NCBI RefSeq assembly: GCF_013409255.1
Contig: NZ_JACCAS010000001.1
Span: 1,922,001-1,986,000, forward strand
Direction of reading: 5' to 3'
Length of the DNA stretch: 64,000 nucleotides
Source of the DNA: Paraburkholderia bryophila
Lineage (GTDB): Bacteria > Pseudomonadota > Gammaproteobacteria > Burkholderiales > Burkholderiaceae
Shown here: piece after piece, positions 8,256 through 17,989 of the stretch
Layout: each line of letters starts with the position of its first letter
How positions within the stretch are numbered: the stretch's first letter is position 1
The notes under the pieces: model-generated
Databases searched by the model: none
What the model saw: the letters and a program-made list of their open reading frames with translations, nothing else
Told to the model about the DNA's origin: nothing
Translations under genes and position numbers: made by a program

Positions 8256-8803
8256 GCCGAAGCCTTTTCCGAGGCAGCAGCCGCAGCAGCTTCACGGCGA
8301 CGGAACCACGGCAGCGGGTTATCCACCGCACCCTGATACTGCACGCTGAATTCGTCGAACGCCTTCAGCGCATCGTCGAAATCTTTGTCCTCGCGCAGCG
8401 CGTAAGCATCGAAACCGCAGCGAAACATAAACGTAATCTGATCGCGCAGCACGTCGCCGATCGCACGCAGTTCGCCCTTGTAGCCATAACGCTCGCGCAG
8501 CAAGCGGCCAATGCTGTAACCACGGCCGTCGCGGAACACCGGGAAGTCCACGCCGATCAGCGCGATCTTGTCGAAGTCGGCGACGAGATCCGCCGGTTCG
8601 CTATCCGGCGCGAGCCACACGCCCATTTCCGCGACGCCGCGCGAAGCGGCGAGCGCATCGCGTTCAGCCTGCCACAACGCGAGCGGCACCAGCACCTTGC
8701 CTGCGGGCAAGTCGTTCACTGCCGGCAGCGAGCCGTCTTCGGCGGGACGTACGAGCGTCCAGTCATCGTTGACGATCGCGCGATTCTTGATGATAGAAGC
8801 CAT
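8252..8803 (-). CDS. DUF934 protein, sulfite-reductase associated
   Basis: A 183-residue DUF934 protein that in beta- and alpha-proteobacteria lies directly beside cysI. Its biochemical role is not established; the constant neighbourhood suggests it helps sulfite reductase, for example as an electron-transfer or assembly partner where the CysJ flavoprotein is missing. Visible features are a start MASIIKNRAIVNDDW and the conserved run FRDGRGYSIGRLLRERYGY (about residues 105-123). No cysteine cluster or nucleotide motif is evident. I chose the ATG at 8803 over a frame 44 codons longer because the conserved block begins here and it lies 22 bases after cysI. It overlaps cysH by four bases. Confidence 0.88.
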   Translation of the reverse strand: MASIIKNRAIVNDDWTLVRPAEDGSLPAVNDLPAGKVLVPLALWQAERDALAASRGVAEMGVWLAPDSEPADLVADFDKIALIGVDFPVFRDGRGYSIGRLLRERYGYKGELRAIGDVLRDQITFMFRCGFDAYALREDKDFDDALKAFDEFSVQYQGAVDNPLPWFRRREAAAAAASEKASA

Positions 8804-8825
8804 CTGTTCAGTATCCTTGTCGCGG

Positions 8826-10505
8826 TTACGCGTGAGCCGGTTGACGCGAGGCGTACACACGTTCCTTGAACGGAGCCATGCCGATGCGGTTATACGTTTC
8901 GATGAAGCGCTCGCCTTCGTGGCGATTCTCGACAAACGTATCGATCACTTTGCTCATCACGTCCGGCATTTCTTCCGCCGAGAACGACGGGCCGATCACG
9001 CGGCCGAGGTTCGCACCGCGCGCGCCCGTACCTTGTTCACCGCCGAGCGTCACCTGATACCACTCCGAGCCGTCCTTATCGACGCCGAGAATGCCGATGT
9101 TGCCGATATGGTGGTGACCGCACGCGTTGATACAGCCCGAGATATTCAGCGACACGTCGCCGAGGTCGTACACGTAGTCGAGATCGTTGAAGCGCTCCTG
9201 AATCGCCAGCGCGATCGGAATCGACTTCGCATTCGCGAGCGAGCAGAAATCGCCGCCCGGGCACGCGATGATATCGGTCAGCAAACCGATATTCGGCGTC
9301 GCGAAACCCTGCGCCTTGGCCTTTTCCCACAGCGCGAACAGATCGCGCTTCTTGACGTTCGCGAGAATCAGGTTCTGCTCGTGCGAGACGCGAATCTCGC
9401 CGAGCGAGTACTCGTCGGCCCAATCGGCGACGGCTTCCATCTGCGCATCCGTCGCATCGCCCGGGGCGATGGTGGTCGGCTTCAACGACAGCGTCACCGA
9501 CGAATAACCCGACACCTTATGCGGACGCACATTACGCTCGACCCAACGGGCGAACGCACGGTTTTCCAGCAGATGTTTTTCGTACGACGCATCGGTATCG
9601 GCCAGTTTTTCATAAACCGGCGGCTGGAAGTACTGCGACACGCGATCCACTTCGGCTTGCGTGAGCGTCGCCGGACCGTCCTTCAGGTGCTGCCATTCTT
9701 CTTCGACCTGCGCCGAGAATTTCTCCGGGCTCAACGCCTTCACGAGAATCTTGATGCGCGCCTTGTAGATGTTGTCGCGGCGGCCGTAGCGGTTATACAC
9801 ACGCAGCACGGCTTCGCAGTACGACAGCAGATGTTGCCACGGCAGATCTTTACGAATGATCGCGCCGATGATCGGCGTGCGGCCCATGCCGCCGCCGACC
9901 AGAATGTCGGCCACCAGTTCGCCCTGCTCGTTCTTCTTCAGATACACGCCCATGTCGTGAAGCTGCACGGCGGCGCGGTCTTCCTTCGAACCCGATACGG
10001 CGATCTTGAACTTGCGCGGCAACCACGCGAATTCCGGGTGAAACGTCGACCATTGACGCAGGATTTCCGCCCACGGCCGCGGATCGACCATTTCGTCCGG
10101 CGCGACGCCGGCGAACTGGTCGGCGGTAATGTTGCGGATGCAATTACCCGAGGTCTGGATGCCGTGCATCTGCACCGCGGCGAGCTTGCGCAGGATTTCC
10201 GGCGTTTCTTCGAGCTGGATCCAGTTGTACTGGATGTTCGAGCGCGTCGAGAAGTGGCCGTAACCGCGGTCGTGTTCGCGCGCGATCTGCGCGAGCACGC
10301 GCATCTGGTCGCTGCGCAGGTTGCCGTAAGGAATCGCGATGCGGTGCATGTACGCGTGGCGCTGCATGTACAGGCCGTTCTGCAGACGCAGCGGACGAAA
10401 CTCCTCTTCGCTCAATTCGCCCGACAAGCGGCGGCGAACCTGATCGGCGTACTGCGCGACCCGTTCATCGACGATGGTCTGGTCGTACTGATCGTATTGG
10501 TACAT
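8826..10505 (-). CDS. cysI: Sulfite reductase hemoprotein (CysI/nitrite-sulfite reductase family)
   Basis: Six-electron reduction of sulfite to sulfide at a siroheme coupled to a [4Fe-4S] cluster. The 559-residue protein starts MYQYDQYDQTIVDERVAQYADQ. The four cluster and siroheme ligands are Cys415 and Cys421 (CPGGDFC) and Cys458 and Cys462 (GCINAC), followed by the GHHHIGNIGILG stretch. Two half-repeats typical of the family cover roughly 40-330 and 340-555. A cysJ flavoprotein is not next to it, so electrons probably come from ferredoxin or another donor. First gene of the leftward cys operon; the divergent cysB suggests its regulator. Confidence 0.95.
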   Translation of the reverse strand: MYQYDQYDQTIVDERVAQYADQVRRRLSGELSEEEFRPLRLQNGLYMQRHAYMHRIAIPYGNLRSDQMRVLAQIAREHDRGYGHFSTRSNIQYNWIQLEETPEILRKLAAVQMHGIQTSGNCIRNITADQFAGVAPDEMVDPRPWAEILRQWSTFHPEFAWLPRKFKIAVSGSKEDRAAVQLHDMGVYLKKNEQGELVADILVGGGMGRTPIIGAIIRKDLPWQHLLSYCEAVLRVYNRYGRRDNIYKARIKILVKALSPEKFSAQVEEEWQHLKDGPATLTQAEVDRVSQYFQPPVYEKLADTDASYEKHLLENRAFARWVERNVRPHKVSGYSSVTLSLKPTTIAPGDATDAQMEAVADWADEYSLGEIRVSHEQNLILANVKKRDLFALWEKAKAQGFATPNIGLLTDIIACPGGDFCSLANAKSIPIALAIQERFNDLDYVYDLGDVSLNISGCINACGHHHIGNIGILGVDKDGSEWYQVTLGGEQGTGARGANLGRVIGPSFSAEEMPDVMSKVIDTFVENRHEGERFIETYNRIGMAPFKERVYASRQPAHA

Positions 10506-10741
10506 TCGGGGACCCCAATTTTTTTGCGTGATACACGGCGGTCCGGCGGCCGGCGATCCGGTTCCGCTGCGCCTTGAATACCTGGTGTTAGTCAGCTGCT
10601 GCAAACGAGCGTTTAGACCCATCTCTCATTTGCTTATGACAAATACAGATATCCATATTGAAAAAGATGGACAGATCGTAATAAACTCGCCTTATATTTC
10701 AAACGACTAAAAAATTACTTTGATATGCGGAGAGGTTATAT
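10506..10741. promoter_or_regulatory. Divergent cysI/cysB control region
   Basis: 236 bases between the divergent starts. From 10620 to 10735 the DNA is strikingly AT-rich for this genome. It contains the inverted repeat ATTTG-N7-CAAAT at 10628-10644, which fits the T-N11-A pattern of LysR-type sites and is a candidate CysB operator. GGAGAGG at 10730-10736 is the cysB ribosome binding site. Exact -35/-10 boxes are not clear. Confidence 0.5.
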
Positions 10742-11683
10742 ATGAACCTGCACCAATTCCGCTTCGTCCGCGAGGCCGTGCGGCAGAATTTCAACCTGAC
10801 GGAAGCGGCCAAGGCGCTGTTTACCAGCCAGCCGGGCGTTTCCAAGGCGATCATCGAGCTGGAAGACGAGCTGGGCGTCGAGATCTTCACGCGGCACGGC
10901 AAGCGGGTGCGCTCGCTGACCGAGCCGGGACGCATCATTTTGCAGTCCGTCGAGAAGATCCTGCAGGAAGTGGAGAGTCTCAAGCGAGTCGGTAAAGATT
11001 ACGCGGCGCAGGATCAGGGCAATCTGGTCATCGCCGCGACCCACACGCAGGCGCGCTACTCGCTGCCGGCGGCTATCGCCGAGTTCAAGAAGCGTTTTCC
11101 GAAGGTTCACCTTTCGATTCTGCAAGGCAGCCCGACCCAGGTCGCCGAAATGGTAATTCACGACCAGGCCGATCTGTGCATCGCCACCGAAGCGATCGCC
11201 AACTATAAGGAGCTGGTGTCGCTGCCCTGCTTCCAGTGGCATCACGTCGCGGTAATGCAGCCGGATCATCCCCTACTCGACCGCAAACTTTTGTCGCTGG
11301 ATGATCTGACCCAGTATCCGCTGATCACCTACGACAACGCGTTCGCCGGCCGCACCAAGATCAACGAGGCGTTCCGCCTGCGCGGTCTGCATCCGGACAT
11401 CGTGCTGGAGGCGATCGACGCCGACGTGATCAAGACCTACGTCGAGCTGGGTCTGGGCGTCGGCATCATGGCGGATATCGCGTTCAACGCCGAACGCGAC
11501 CGTCATTTGCGCGCCATGCCGGTCGGCCACCTGTTCGGCAGCAACGTGACGCGCGTCGCGCTGAAAAACGGCGCGTATCTGCGCAGCTATGTGTACACGC
11601 TCGTCGAGCTGTTGTCGCCGAGCATGAACCGCAAGCTGATCGAGCAGGCGTTGAAAGGCGAGCACGAAACCTACGAACTTTGA
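10742..11683 (+). CDS. cysB: CysB-type LysR transcriptional regulator
   Basis: LysR-family activator of sulfate assimilation genes. The N-terminal winged helix-turn-helix is seen in NFNLTEAAKALFTSQPGVSKAIIELEDELG (split here only by family knowledge into the recognition helix SQPGVSKAIIELE, about residues 29-41). The effector domain follows from about residue 90 with the CysB-like GNLVIAATHTQARY. At 313 residues it is slightly shorter than enteric CysB. Divergent orientation from cysI, separated by an AT-rich region, is the classical LysR arrangement and suggests it controls the cys operon in response to an O-acetylserine-type signal; the ligand is inferred. Confidence 0.92.
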   Translation: MNLHQFRFVREAVRQNFNLTEAAKALFTSQPGVSKAIIELEDELGVEIFTRHGKRVRSLTEPGRIILQSVEKILQEVESLKRVGKDYAAQDQGNLVIAATHTQARYSLPAAIAEFKKRFPKVHLSILQGSPTQVAEMVIHDQADLCIATEAIANYKELVSLPCFQWHHVAVMQPDHPLLDRKLLSLDDLTQYPLITYDNAFAGRTKINEAFRLRGLHPDIVLEAIDADVIKTYVELGLGVGIMADIAFNAERDRHLRAMPVGHLFGSNVTRVALKNGAYLRSYVYTLVELLSPSMNRKLIEQALKGEHETYEL

Positions 11684-11729
11684 CCGCAGTATTTGACAGC
11701 ACCACGCTTCCCGCTACGGAGACCTCTCG

Positions 11730-12899
11730 ATGACGTCGCATCAGTCGCATAAAAAAAGCATTCGCGGCCTGGCCGCCCTCGGCGCGCTGTTGCTCGCCAC
11801 CGCCGCGCACGCCGACATCAAGGTCGGTATCGATCTGTCGAGCACCGGCCCGGCGGCCGTGATCGGCATCACCAGCAAGAACGCCATGCTGATGTGGCCG
11901 GCCACGATCGCCGGCCAGAAAGCCGACTACATCTTCCTCGACGACGGATCCGATCCGGGCGCCGCGGTGCGCAATATCCACAAGCTGATCAATGAAGACC
12001 ACGTCGACGTGATCGTCGGCCCGAACATCACGCCGGCGGCGATGGCGGCGCTCGATCCGGTCGCCGAAAGCCAGACGCCGATGATCACGCTGATCGGCTC
12101 GGCCAGCGTCGTCGAGCCGCAGGAAGGCAAGAAGGTGTGGGCCTACAAGATGGCGCAGACCGATAGCGCGATGGCCGACGTGATGACGCGCTACATGTCG
12201 AACCACAACGTGAAGACGGTGGGCTTTATCGGTTTCGCAGATGGCTACGGCGAAAGCTGGCTCAACGAGTTCAGCAAGTTCGCGGCCTTGCGTCACATTC
12301 AACTGGTCGCGACCGAGCGCTATAACCGCACCGATGCCAGCGTCACCGGCCAGATTCTGAAGCTGATGGCCGCCAAGCCGGACGCGATCCTGATCGCCGG
12401 CGCGGGCACGCCGACCGTGTTGCCGGAGCGCACGCTGATCGAACGCGGCTTTAAAGGCCCGATCTATCAGACACACGGCATCGCCACGCCGGAGTTCATC
12501 AAGCTCGGCGGCAAAGATGTGGAAGGCACGCTGTTCCCGACCCAGCCGGTCGTGGTGGCGCGCACGCTACCGGCCGATCATCCGGCGAAGAAAGCGGCGC
12601 TCGCGTTCACCAACGAATACGAAGCGAAGTACGGCGCGGGCAGCGTGACGCAGTTCGCCGGCGATGCGGCCGGTGTGTATCCGCGCTTGCAGGATGCCGT
12701 GGCCCGTGCGTTGAAGACGGCGCAGCCGGGCACCCCGGCGTTTCGCGCCGCGTTGCGCGACGAGCTGGAGCACGCGCATGAGCTGGTCGTGCCGAACGGC
12801 GTGGTCAATACGAGCCCGAAGGATCACGTGGGTTTGGATCAGCGCGCCAGCGTGATGGGCATCATCAGGAACGGCAAGTTTGTTTATCTGAGTCAGTGA
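11730..12899 (+). CDS. Branched-chain amino acid type ABC substrate-binding protein
   Basis: Periplasmic binding protein of the Leu/Ile/Val (LivJ-like, Peripla_BP_6) family. A Sec signal peptide ends near AAHA-DIKVG (about residue 29); the mature protein shows the DLSSTGPAAVIG ligand-entry motif and HVDVIVGPNITPAAMAA. It is 389 residues, normal for the family. No permease or ATPase genes accompany it, so it must use a transporter encoded elsewhere or act as an orphan sensor. It starts 46 bases after cysB with GGAG before the ATG, and may be read through from cysB; a link to organosulfur or aromatic substrates is only conceivable, not shown. Confidence 0.87.
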   Translation: MTSHQSHKKSIRGLAALGALLLATAAHADIKVGIDLSSTGPAAVIGITSKNAMLMWPATIAGQKADYIFLDDGSDPGAAVRNIHKLINEDHVDVIVGPNITPAAMAALDPVAESQTPMITLIGSASVVEPQEGKKVWAYKMAQTDSAMADVMTRYMSNHNVKTVGFIGFADGYGESWLNEFSKFAALRHIQLVATERYNRTDASVTGQILKLMAAKPDAILIAGAGTPTVLPERTLIERGFKGPIYQTHGIATPEFIKLGGKDVEGTLFPTQPVVVARTLPADHPAKKAALAFTNEYEAKYGAGSVTQFAGDAAGVYPRLQDAVARALKTAQPGTPAFRAALRDELEHAHELVVPNGVVNTSPKDHVGLDQRASVMGIIRNGKFVYLSQ

Positions 12900-13204
12900 G
12901 TGACTTAGCTTAGTGACGTCGTGAGCGGCTGAGCCGCGGAACGCACCGGTATGCCCGGCGAGTTCCGCGCCGCTCAACATCGCGCAAGGCATTACTGCCG
13001 CATTCCGGCCGCTGCGTCTGACCGCTATTCGCGCAACCCGTTCGGGAGGCGCATCGCACGCACGCTGCGTGTACCATGCTGACGGCCAGCTTGCGATGAC
13101 CGCAGGCCCAGGCTAATTCGCCGATTCCGTGCGAACGCGCAGCGCCTCGTGACCATGAGGCCGCTAGCGCTTCCGCCAGTGCCGTGAAGTCCGTCAGACC
13201 GCGC
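12900..13204. other. Intergenic region before the RND genes
   Basis: About 300 bases with no gene. A 7 bp inverted repeat (GCGGAAC at 12936, GTTCCGC at 12962) with a long loop follows the binding-protein gene; it lacks a U-run. No clear promoter for the RND pair was recognised. Confidence 0.4.
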
Positions 13205-14383
13205 ATGCTAAAAACCAGAAAACGTATCGTCATCGCCGCCCTTGTCGTCATCGTGATCCTCGCTATCGCGATCGTCCAGGCTATCAGGAAGCGCAGCGCA
13301 CCCGCTGCCGCCACGGAAACCGTCTCTTCCATCGTCGAATTCGCACCCGACGATCTCACCACGGTCGGCCGTCGTACTCTGTCCGAAACCTTGCCGCTGA
13401 CCGGCTCGCTGCGCGCGATCACGCAGGCCGCGGTCAAATCGAAAGTGGCCGGCTCGGCGCTCGACGTCGCAGTGCGCGAGGGCGACACGGTCAAGACCGG
13501 CCAGATCCTCGCCAAAATCGACGCCCGCGATTACGTGGCCCGCGCCGAACAAAGTCGCGGCCAGATGGCCGCCATGGGCGGTCAGCTCGACATCGCCAAA
13601 CAGACGCTCGACAACAACCGCGTGCTGGTCGAAAAAGGCTTCATTTCGAAGAACGCGTTCGACACCGCGCAAAGCCAGTATGAAATCGCCCGCGCGAATC
13701 TGGATGCGGCGCGAGCGGCGCTGGCGTCGTCGAATCTGTCGCTCGACGATACGGTCGTACGCTCGCCGCTCGACGGGCAAATCGCCACGCGCTCGGTCGA
13801 GCCCGGCGAAAAAGTCGCCGTCGACACCAAGCTGTTCGACGTGGTCGATCTGCGCACGCTCGAACTGGAAGCGCCAGTACCGGTCGGCGAGATCGGCCGC
13901 GTGCGGATCGGCCAGCCGGTGAGCATCGCGTTCGACGGTATCGATACGCCGGTGCAAGGCGCGATCACGCGGATCAACCCCGCCGCGCAGCCGGGTTCGC
14001 GGTCGATCATGGTGTACGTGCAGGTCGCCAATCCGGCGGGCACGTTGCGGGTCGGCATGTTCGGCACGGGCACGATCGCGGTGGGCAGTCGGCAGAACGT
14101 GCTGGTGGTGCCCGCCACGGCCGTGCGTACCGATGGCGCGCGCCACAGCGTGTATGCGCTGGTCGGCGGCAAGCTGGTCGAGCAGCCGGTGCAGACCGGC
14201 GCGACCGGCGACGCCGACGGCGACTCGTGGACCGAAATCACCAGCGGACAGTTGAACGTCGGCGAGCGGATCGTGAAGAACAATCTCGGCTCGTTGCGGA
14301 TCGGCAGTACGGTGCATGTGGTGCAGCCTGCATCGGCGGCTTCGTCGGCACCGGCCGCGTCGTCGGCCGCCGGCCAGCACTGA
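13205..14383 (+). CDS. RND efflux periplasmic adaptor (membrane fusion protein)
   Basis: Adaptor linking the inner-membrane RND pump to an outer-membrane channel. The N-terminus has one membrane anchor (RKRIVIAALVVIVILAIAIV). The split lipoyl/biotinyl domain shows VAVREGDTVKTGQILAKIDARDY (residue ~95) and VRSPLDGQIATRSVEPGEKV (~195), separated by a coiled-coil hairpin (about 115-180) and followed by beta-barrel domains. An in-frame GTG seven codons earlier (13184) is an alternative start; I chose the ATG because the basic-hydrophobic anchor begins there. The pump gene follows by 15 bases. No local regulator or outer-membrane channel accompanies them. Confidence 0.9.
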   Translation: MLKTRKRIVIAALVVIVILAIAIVQAIRKRSAPAAATETVSSIVEFAPDDLTTVGRRTLSETLPLTGSLRAITQAAVKSKVAGSALDVAVREGDTVKTGQILAKIDARDYVARAEQSRGQMAAMGGQLDIAKQTLDNNRVLVEKGFISKNAFDTAQSQYEIARANLDAARAALASSNLSLDDTVVRSPLDGQIATRSVEPGEKVAVDTKLFDVVDLRTLELEAPVPVGEIGRVRIGQPVSIAFDGIDTPVQGAITRINPAAQPGSRSIMVYVQVANPAGTLRVGMFGTGTIAVGSRQNVLVVPATAVRTDGARHSVYALVGGKLVEQPVQTGATGDADGDSWTEITSGQLNVGERIVKNNLGSLRIGSTVHVVQPASAASSAPAASSAAGQH

Positions 14384-14398
14384 CCGGAGCCCGCGCCT

Positions 14399-17300
14399 AT
14401 GTGGTTCACCCGCATCAGCATCGGCAACCCGGTGCTCGCCACGATGATGATGATGGCGCTGCTCGTCATCGGTCTGTTCTCTTATCAACGGCTGAAGGTT
14501 GACCAATTTCCCGACATCACGTTTCCTATCGTGGTCGTGCAGACCGCGTATCCGGGCGCGTCGCCGGAATCGGTCGAGTCCGACGTCACGCGCAAGATCG
14601 AGGAAGCGGTCAACACGATCAGCGGCATCGACGAAATCACGTCGCGCTCCTACGACGCGCAGTCGGTCGTGATCGTGCAATTCGACCTGTCGGTCGACGC
14701 GGTGCAGGCCGCGCAAGACGTGCGCGACAAGATCGCGCTGATCCGCCCCGATCTGCGCGACGGCGTGAAGGACCCGCGCGTGCTGCGCTACGACCCGGCG
14801 GATACGCCGATCGTCACGGTCGCGGTGTCGAACGCGCCGGGCGCCACCCTGTCTATGCGCGACCTCACCACCGTCGCCGATCAGATCGTGCGCAAGCGGC
14901 TCGAAACCGTACGCGGCGTCGGCTCGGTGTCGCTGGTGGGCGGCGTGAAGCGCCAGGTGCAGATCGACGTGAAGCCGGAAAAACTGCAGGCGCTGTCGAT
15001 CGGCGTCGATCAGGTGATCCGCGCGGTGCAGAACGAGAATCAGGAGATTCCGGCCGGCCCGCTCACGTCGAGCCATATCGAGCAGACCGTGCAGATCAAA
15101 GGCCGCTTCGATAAACCGGACGACTTCAAGCGCATCATCATCGCGCGACGTGGCGCGCAGTCGGCGATTCCAACGGCAAGCTCAGCGACGCAACCGGTCA
15201 CGCTCGATCAGGTCGCCGACGTGGTGGACGGCCAACAGGAACCGGACAGCACCGCGCTATTGAACGGCCAGCGCGCGTTGTTCGTATCGATCATCAAGGC
15301 CCAGGGCGAAAACACGGTCGACGTCGCGCATGGCGTGCGTGACGAAGTCGCGCGTTTGCAGCCGTTGCTGCCGCCCGGCGTCAAGCTCGATGTCACCGAC
15401 GATTCGTCGATCGAGATCGAAGACAGCGTCAACGAAGTGAAGCGCACCCTGCTCGAAGGCGCGTTGCTCACGGTGCTGATCGTGTTCCTGTTTCTCGGCT
15501 CGTGGCGCAGCACGGTAATCACCGGCCTCACACTGCCCATCGCGCTGATCGGCACGTTCGCGGTGATGTACGCGTGCGGCTTCACGATCAACGTGATCAC
15601 GCTGATGGCGTTGTCGCTGTGCGTCGGCTTGCTGATCGACGACGCGATCGTTGTGCGCGAGAACATCGTGCGGCACGTGCAGCTCGGCGCGGACCATCGC
15701 ACGGCCGCGCTCGACGGCACCAAGGAAATCGCGCTGGCCGTGCTGGCCACCACCTTCTCGATCGTCGCGGTGTTTCTGCCGGTGGGTTTCATGGGCGGCA
15801 TCATCGGCCGCTTCTTCCACCAGTTCGGCATTACGGTCGCGGCCGCCGTGCTGATCTCGATGTTCGTGTCGTTCACGCTCGACCCGATGCTGTCGTCGAT
15901 CTGGCCGGACCCCGATCTGCACGACGCGGACACGGGACGCAAAGGCTACCGTTACGGCCGCTTGATCCAGCGCTCGCTGCATCTGTTCGACAAGCAGATC
16001 GACCGGCTCACGGCGTTTTATCAGCGGCTGCTCGGGTGGTCGTTGAAGCATCGCGCGATCACGCTGGTGATCGCGGCGGTGACGTTCTTCGGCAGCCTGT
16101 TTCTGGTGCCGTTCGTCGGCACCGAGTTCGTGCCGAACGCGGACTTCTCCGAAACGCAAATCGGTTTGAATACGCCGGTGGGGACGTCGCTCGAAGCGAC
16201 ATCGGAGAAAGTCAAACAGGTGCAGGCGATTCTCGCGACCTACCCCGAAGTGCGCTTCACGTATGCAACGGTCAACTCGGGCAACACGCAGGGCAAGAAC
16301 ACCGCGCTCATTACGGTGCGCCTGAAAGACCGGCGCGACCGCACGCGCGGCATGGTCGAGCTGAACGATGCGTTTCGCGCGCGGCTGGCGTCGGTGGCGG
16401 GCGTCTCGGTGACCGAAATCGGCATGTCGGACGGCGCGGGCAGCACCAAGGCCATTCAGTTGAGCTTGCAGGGCGACAACATCGACGAACTGCGTCGCTT
16501 GTCCGACGTGGCTCAGGCGCGCATGGCGAAGATTCCGGGCCTCGTCGATCTGGATTCGAGCCTGAAAGCGGACAAGCCGATCGTCGCGATCAACGTGAAG
16601 CGTGAACTGGCGTCCGACCTCGGCGTAGGCGTCGCGGATATCGGCACGGCGCTGCGACCGTTGCTCTCCGGCGACGCGATCAGCACCTGGCGTGCGCCGG
16701 ACGACCAGGACTACGACGTCAGCGTGCGGCTGCCGCGCGAGCAGCGCCAGGACGTGGACGATCTCGCGCGGCTGATGATCGCCACCAATCGCACCGATGC
16801 GAACGGCGCGCCGGTGCTGGTGCCGCTGCGGCAGATCGCGGATATCGTCAAGACGGCCGGCCCCGACGTGCTGAACCGGCGCGATCTGCAACGCGAGGTG
16901 GAATTGTCGGCGAACGTGAACGGCCGCTCGCCCGGCGAAGTCGCTGCCGACGTCGCGAAAACGCTCGACGCGATGCATCTGCCGGCGGGCTATCACTACC
17001 GCTTCGAAGGCTCGACCAAGAGCATGAACGAGTCGTTCATTTACGCGGTGGAGGCGTTGGCGCTGGCGGTGATATTCATCTACATGATTCTGGCGTCGCA
17101 GTTCGCGAGCTTTGCGCAACCGCTCGCGATCATGGCCTCGCTGCCGCTGACGCTGATCGGCGTGCTGGTCGCGCTGTTGCTGTTCGGCAGCACGTTGAAC
17201 ATGTTCTCGATCATCGGCTTCGTGATGCTGATGGGGCTCGTGACGAAGAACGCGATTCTGCTGGTGGACTTCGCGAATCAGGCGCGGCGCGGCACGCTGC

Positions 17301-17593
17301 TGGATGCGTCCGGGAAAGGGCGCAAGATGGAGCGGCGCGAGGCCCTGCTCGAAGCAGCTCGGGTGCGGCTGCGGCCGATTCTGATGACTACCCTGGCGAT
17401 GATCTTCGGCATGCTGCCGTTGGCCGCGGCGCTTGGCGAAGGTGGCGAGCAGCGTGGGCCGCTGGGACAGACGGTGATTGGCGGGGTGATTACGTCGTCG
17501 ATTCTGACGCTGGTGGTGGTGCCGGTGGTTTATACGGTGCTGGAGGATTGGGGGAGTTGGGTGCGGCGGAAATTGTCGCGCAAGCCGCAGTAA
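14399..17593 (+). CDS. RND multidrug efflux pump (HAE1 family)
   Basis: Inner-membrane proton-driven exporter, 1064 residues, with the duplicated plan of twelve membrane helices and two large periplasmic loops. The start MWFTRISIGNPVLATMMM and VDQFPDITFPIVVVQTAYPG are typical of MdtB/MuxB-like pumps. The transmembrane helix 4 proton-relay aspartates are visible in LLIDDAIVVREN (about residue 410); the second half shows GLVTKNAILLVDFANQ (about 945). Single permease plus single adaptor suggests a homotrimer. Substrates cannot be read from sequence. The TolC-type protein at 26388 could serve as channel but is not linked. Confidence 0.93.
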   Translation: MWFTRISIGNPVLATMMMMALLVIGLFSYQRLKVDQFPDITFPIVVVQTAYPGASPESVESDVTRKIEEAVNTISGIDEITSRSYDAQSVVIVQFDLSVDAVQAAQDVRDKIALIRPDLRDGVKDPRVLRYDPADTPIVTVAVSNAPGATLSMRDLTTVADQIVRKRLETVRGVGSVSLVGGVKRQVQIDVKPEKLQALSIGVDQVIRAVQNENQEIPAGPLTSSHIEQTVQIKGRFDKPDDFKRIIIARRGAQSAIPTASSATQPVTLDQVADVVDGQQEPDSTALLNGQRALFVSIIKAQGENTVDVAHGVRDEVARLQPLLPPGVKLDVTDDSSIEIEDSVNEVKRTLLEGALLTVLIVFLFLGSWRSTVITGLTLPIALIGTFAVMYACGFTINVITLMALSLCVGLLIDDAIVVRENIVRHVQLGADHRTAALDGTKEIALAVLATTFSIVAVFLPVGFMGGIIGRFFHQFGITVAAAVLISMFVSFTLDPMLSSIWPDPDLHDADTGRKGYRYGRLIQRSLHLFDKQIDRLTAFYQRLLGWSLKHRAITLVIAAVTFFGSLFLVPFVGTEFVPNADFSETQIGLNTPVGTSLEATSEKVKQVQAILATYPEVRFTYATVNSGNTQGKNTALITVRLKDRRDRTRGMVELNDAFRARLASVAGVSVTEIGMSDGAGSTKAIQLSLQGDNIDELRRLSDVAQARMAKIPGLVDLDSSLKADKPIVAINVKRELASDLGVGVADIGTALRPLLSGDAISTWRAPDDQDYDVSVRLPREQRQDVDDLARLMIATNRTDANGAPVLVPLRQIADIVKTAGPDVLNRRDLQREVELSANVNGRSPGEVAADVAKTLDAMHLPAGYHYRFEGSTKSMNESFIYAVEALALAVIFIYMILASQFASFAQPLAIMASLPLTLIGVLVALLLFGSTLNMFSIIGFVMLMGLVTKNAILLVDFANQARRGTLLDASGKGRKMERREALLEAARVRLRPILMTTLAMIFGMLPLAAALGEGGEQRGPLGQTVIGGVITSSILTLVVVPVVYTVLEDWGSWVRRKLSRKPQ

Positions 17594-17678
17594 GTCGATT
17601 GGGGACTGACGGGACAGACGCGCCGCGTCGGCGAAATTGTTAAAGTAGCGGTCTTTCCCCCACCAGCAGTCGCCCACC

Positions 17679-17939
17679 ATGCGTACCACCCGAGCCATCC
17701 ACGCTGTCGAGCGGCTGAAAACGCGCAGCGGCAATCCGCAGTTCGCCGCGATCAGCCTGTCTGGCGGCTTGTTCTATCTGGTCGACAAATCGAGCGGATC
17801 GGACAAGAAAGTGTCCGACCCGCTCACGCTCGACGACTTCGTCAAATTCGTCGATGCGTATGGGCCGCCGAAACCGCGTAAAGCGAGCAAGCTCGATATC
17901 GCGTTCGAAGAGCAGATCAAGAAAAGCAAGGGCAGTTGA
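17679..17939 (+). CDS. Small conserved hypothetical protein
   Basis: 86 residues, no signal peptide or membrane helix. The N-terminal part (FAAISLSGGLFYLVDKSSG) looks like a short beta-sheet, then a linker and a basic C-terminus (KKSKGS). I recall similar small proteins in Burkholderiaceae but know no function. Codon usage matches neighbours. It lies alone between the RND pump and the converging sugar operon. Confidence 0.6.
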   Translation: MRTTRAIHAVERLKTRSGNPQFAAISLSGGLFYLVDKSSGSDKKVSDPLTLDDFVKFVDAYGPPKPRKASKLDIAFEEQIKKSKGS

Positions 17940-17989
17940 GCGGAGGGGGGCCTCGCTTTCACAGTGCTTCAAGTCATTTTCAACCTCTT

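Noticed and set aside
15257..17734. 825-codon open frame on the minus strand
   Set aside because: Antisense shadow of the RND pump gene, rich in Arg, Gln and His, with no ribosome binding site or motif.
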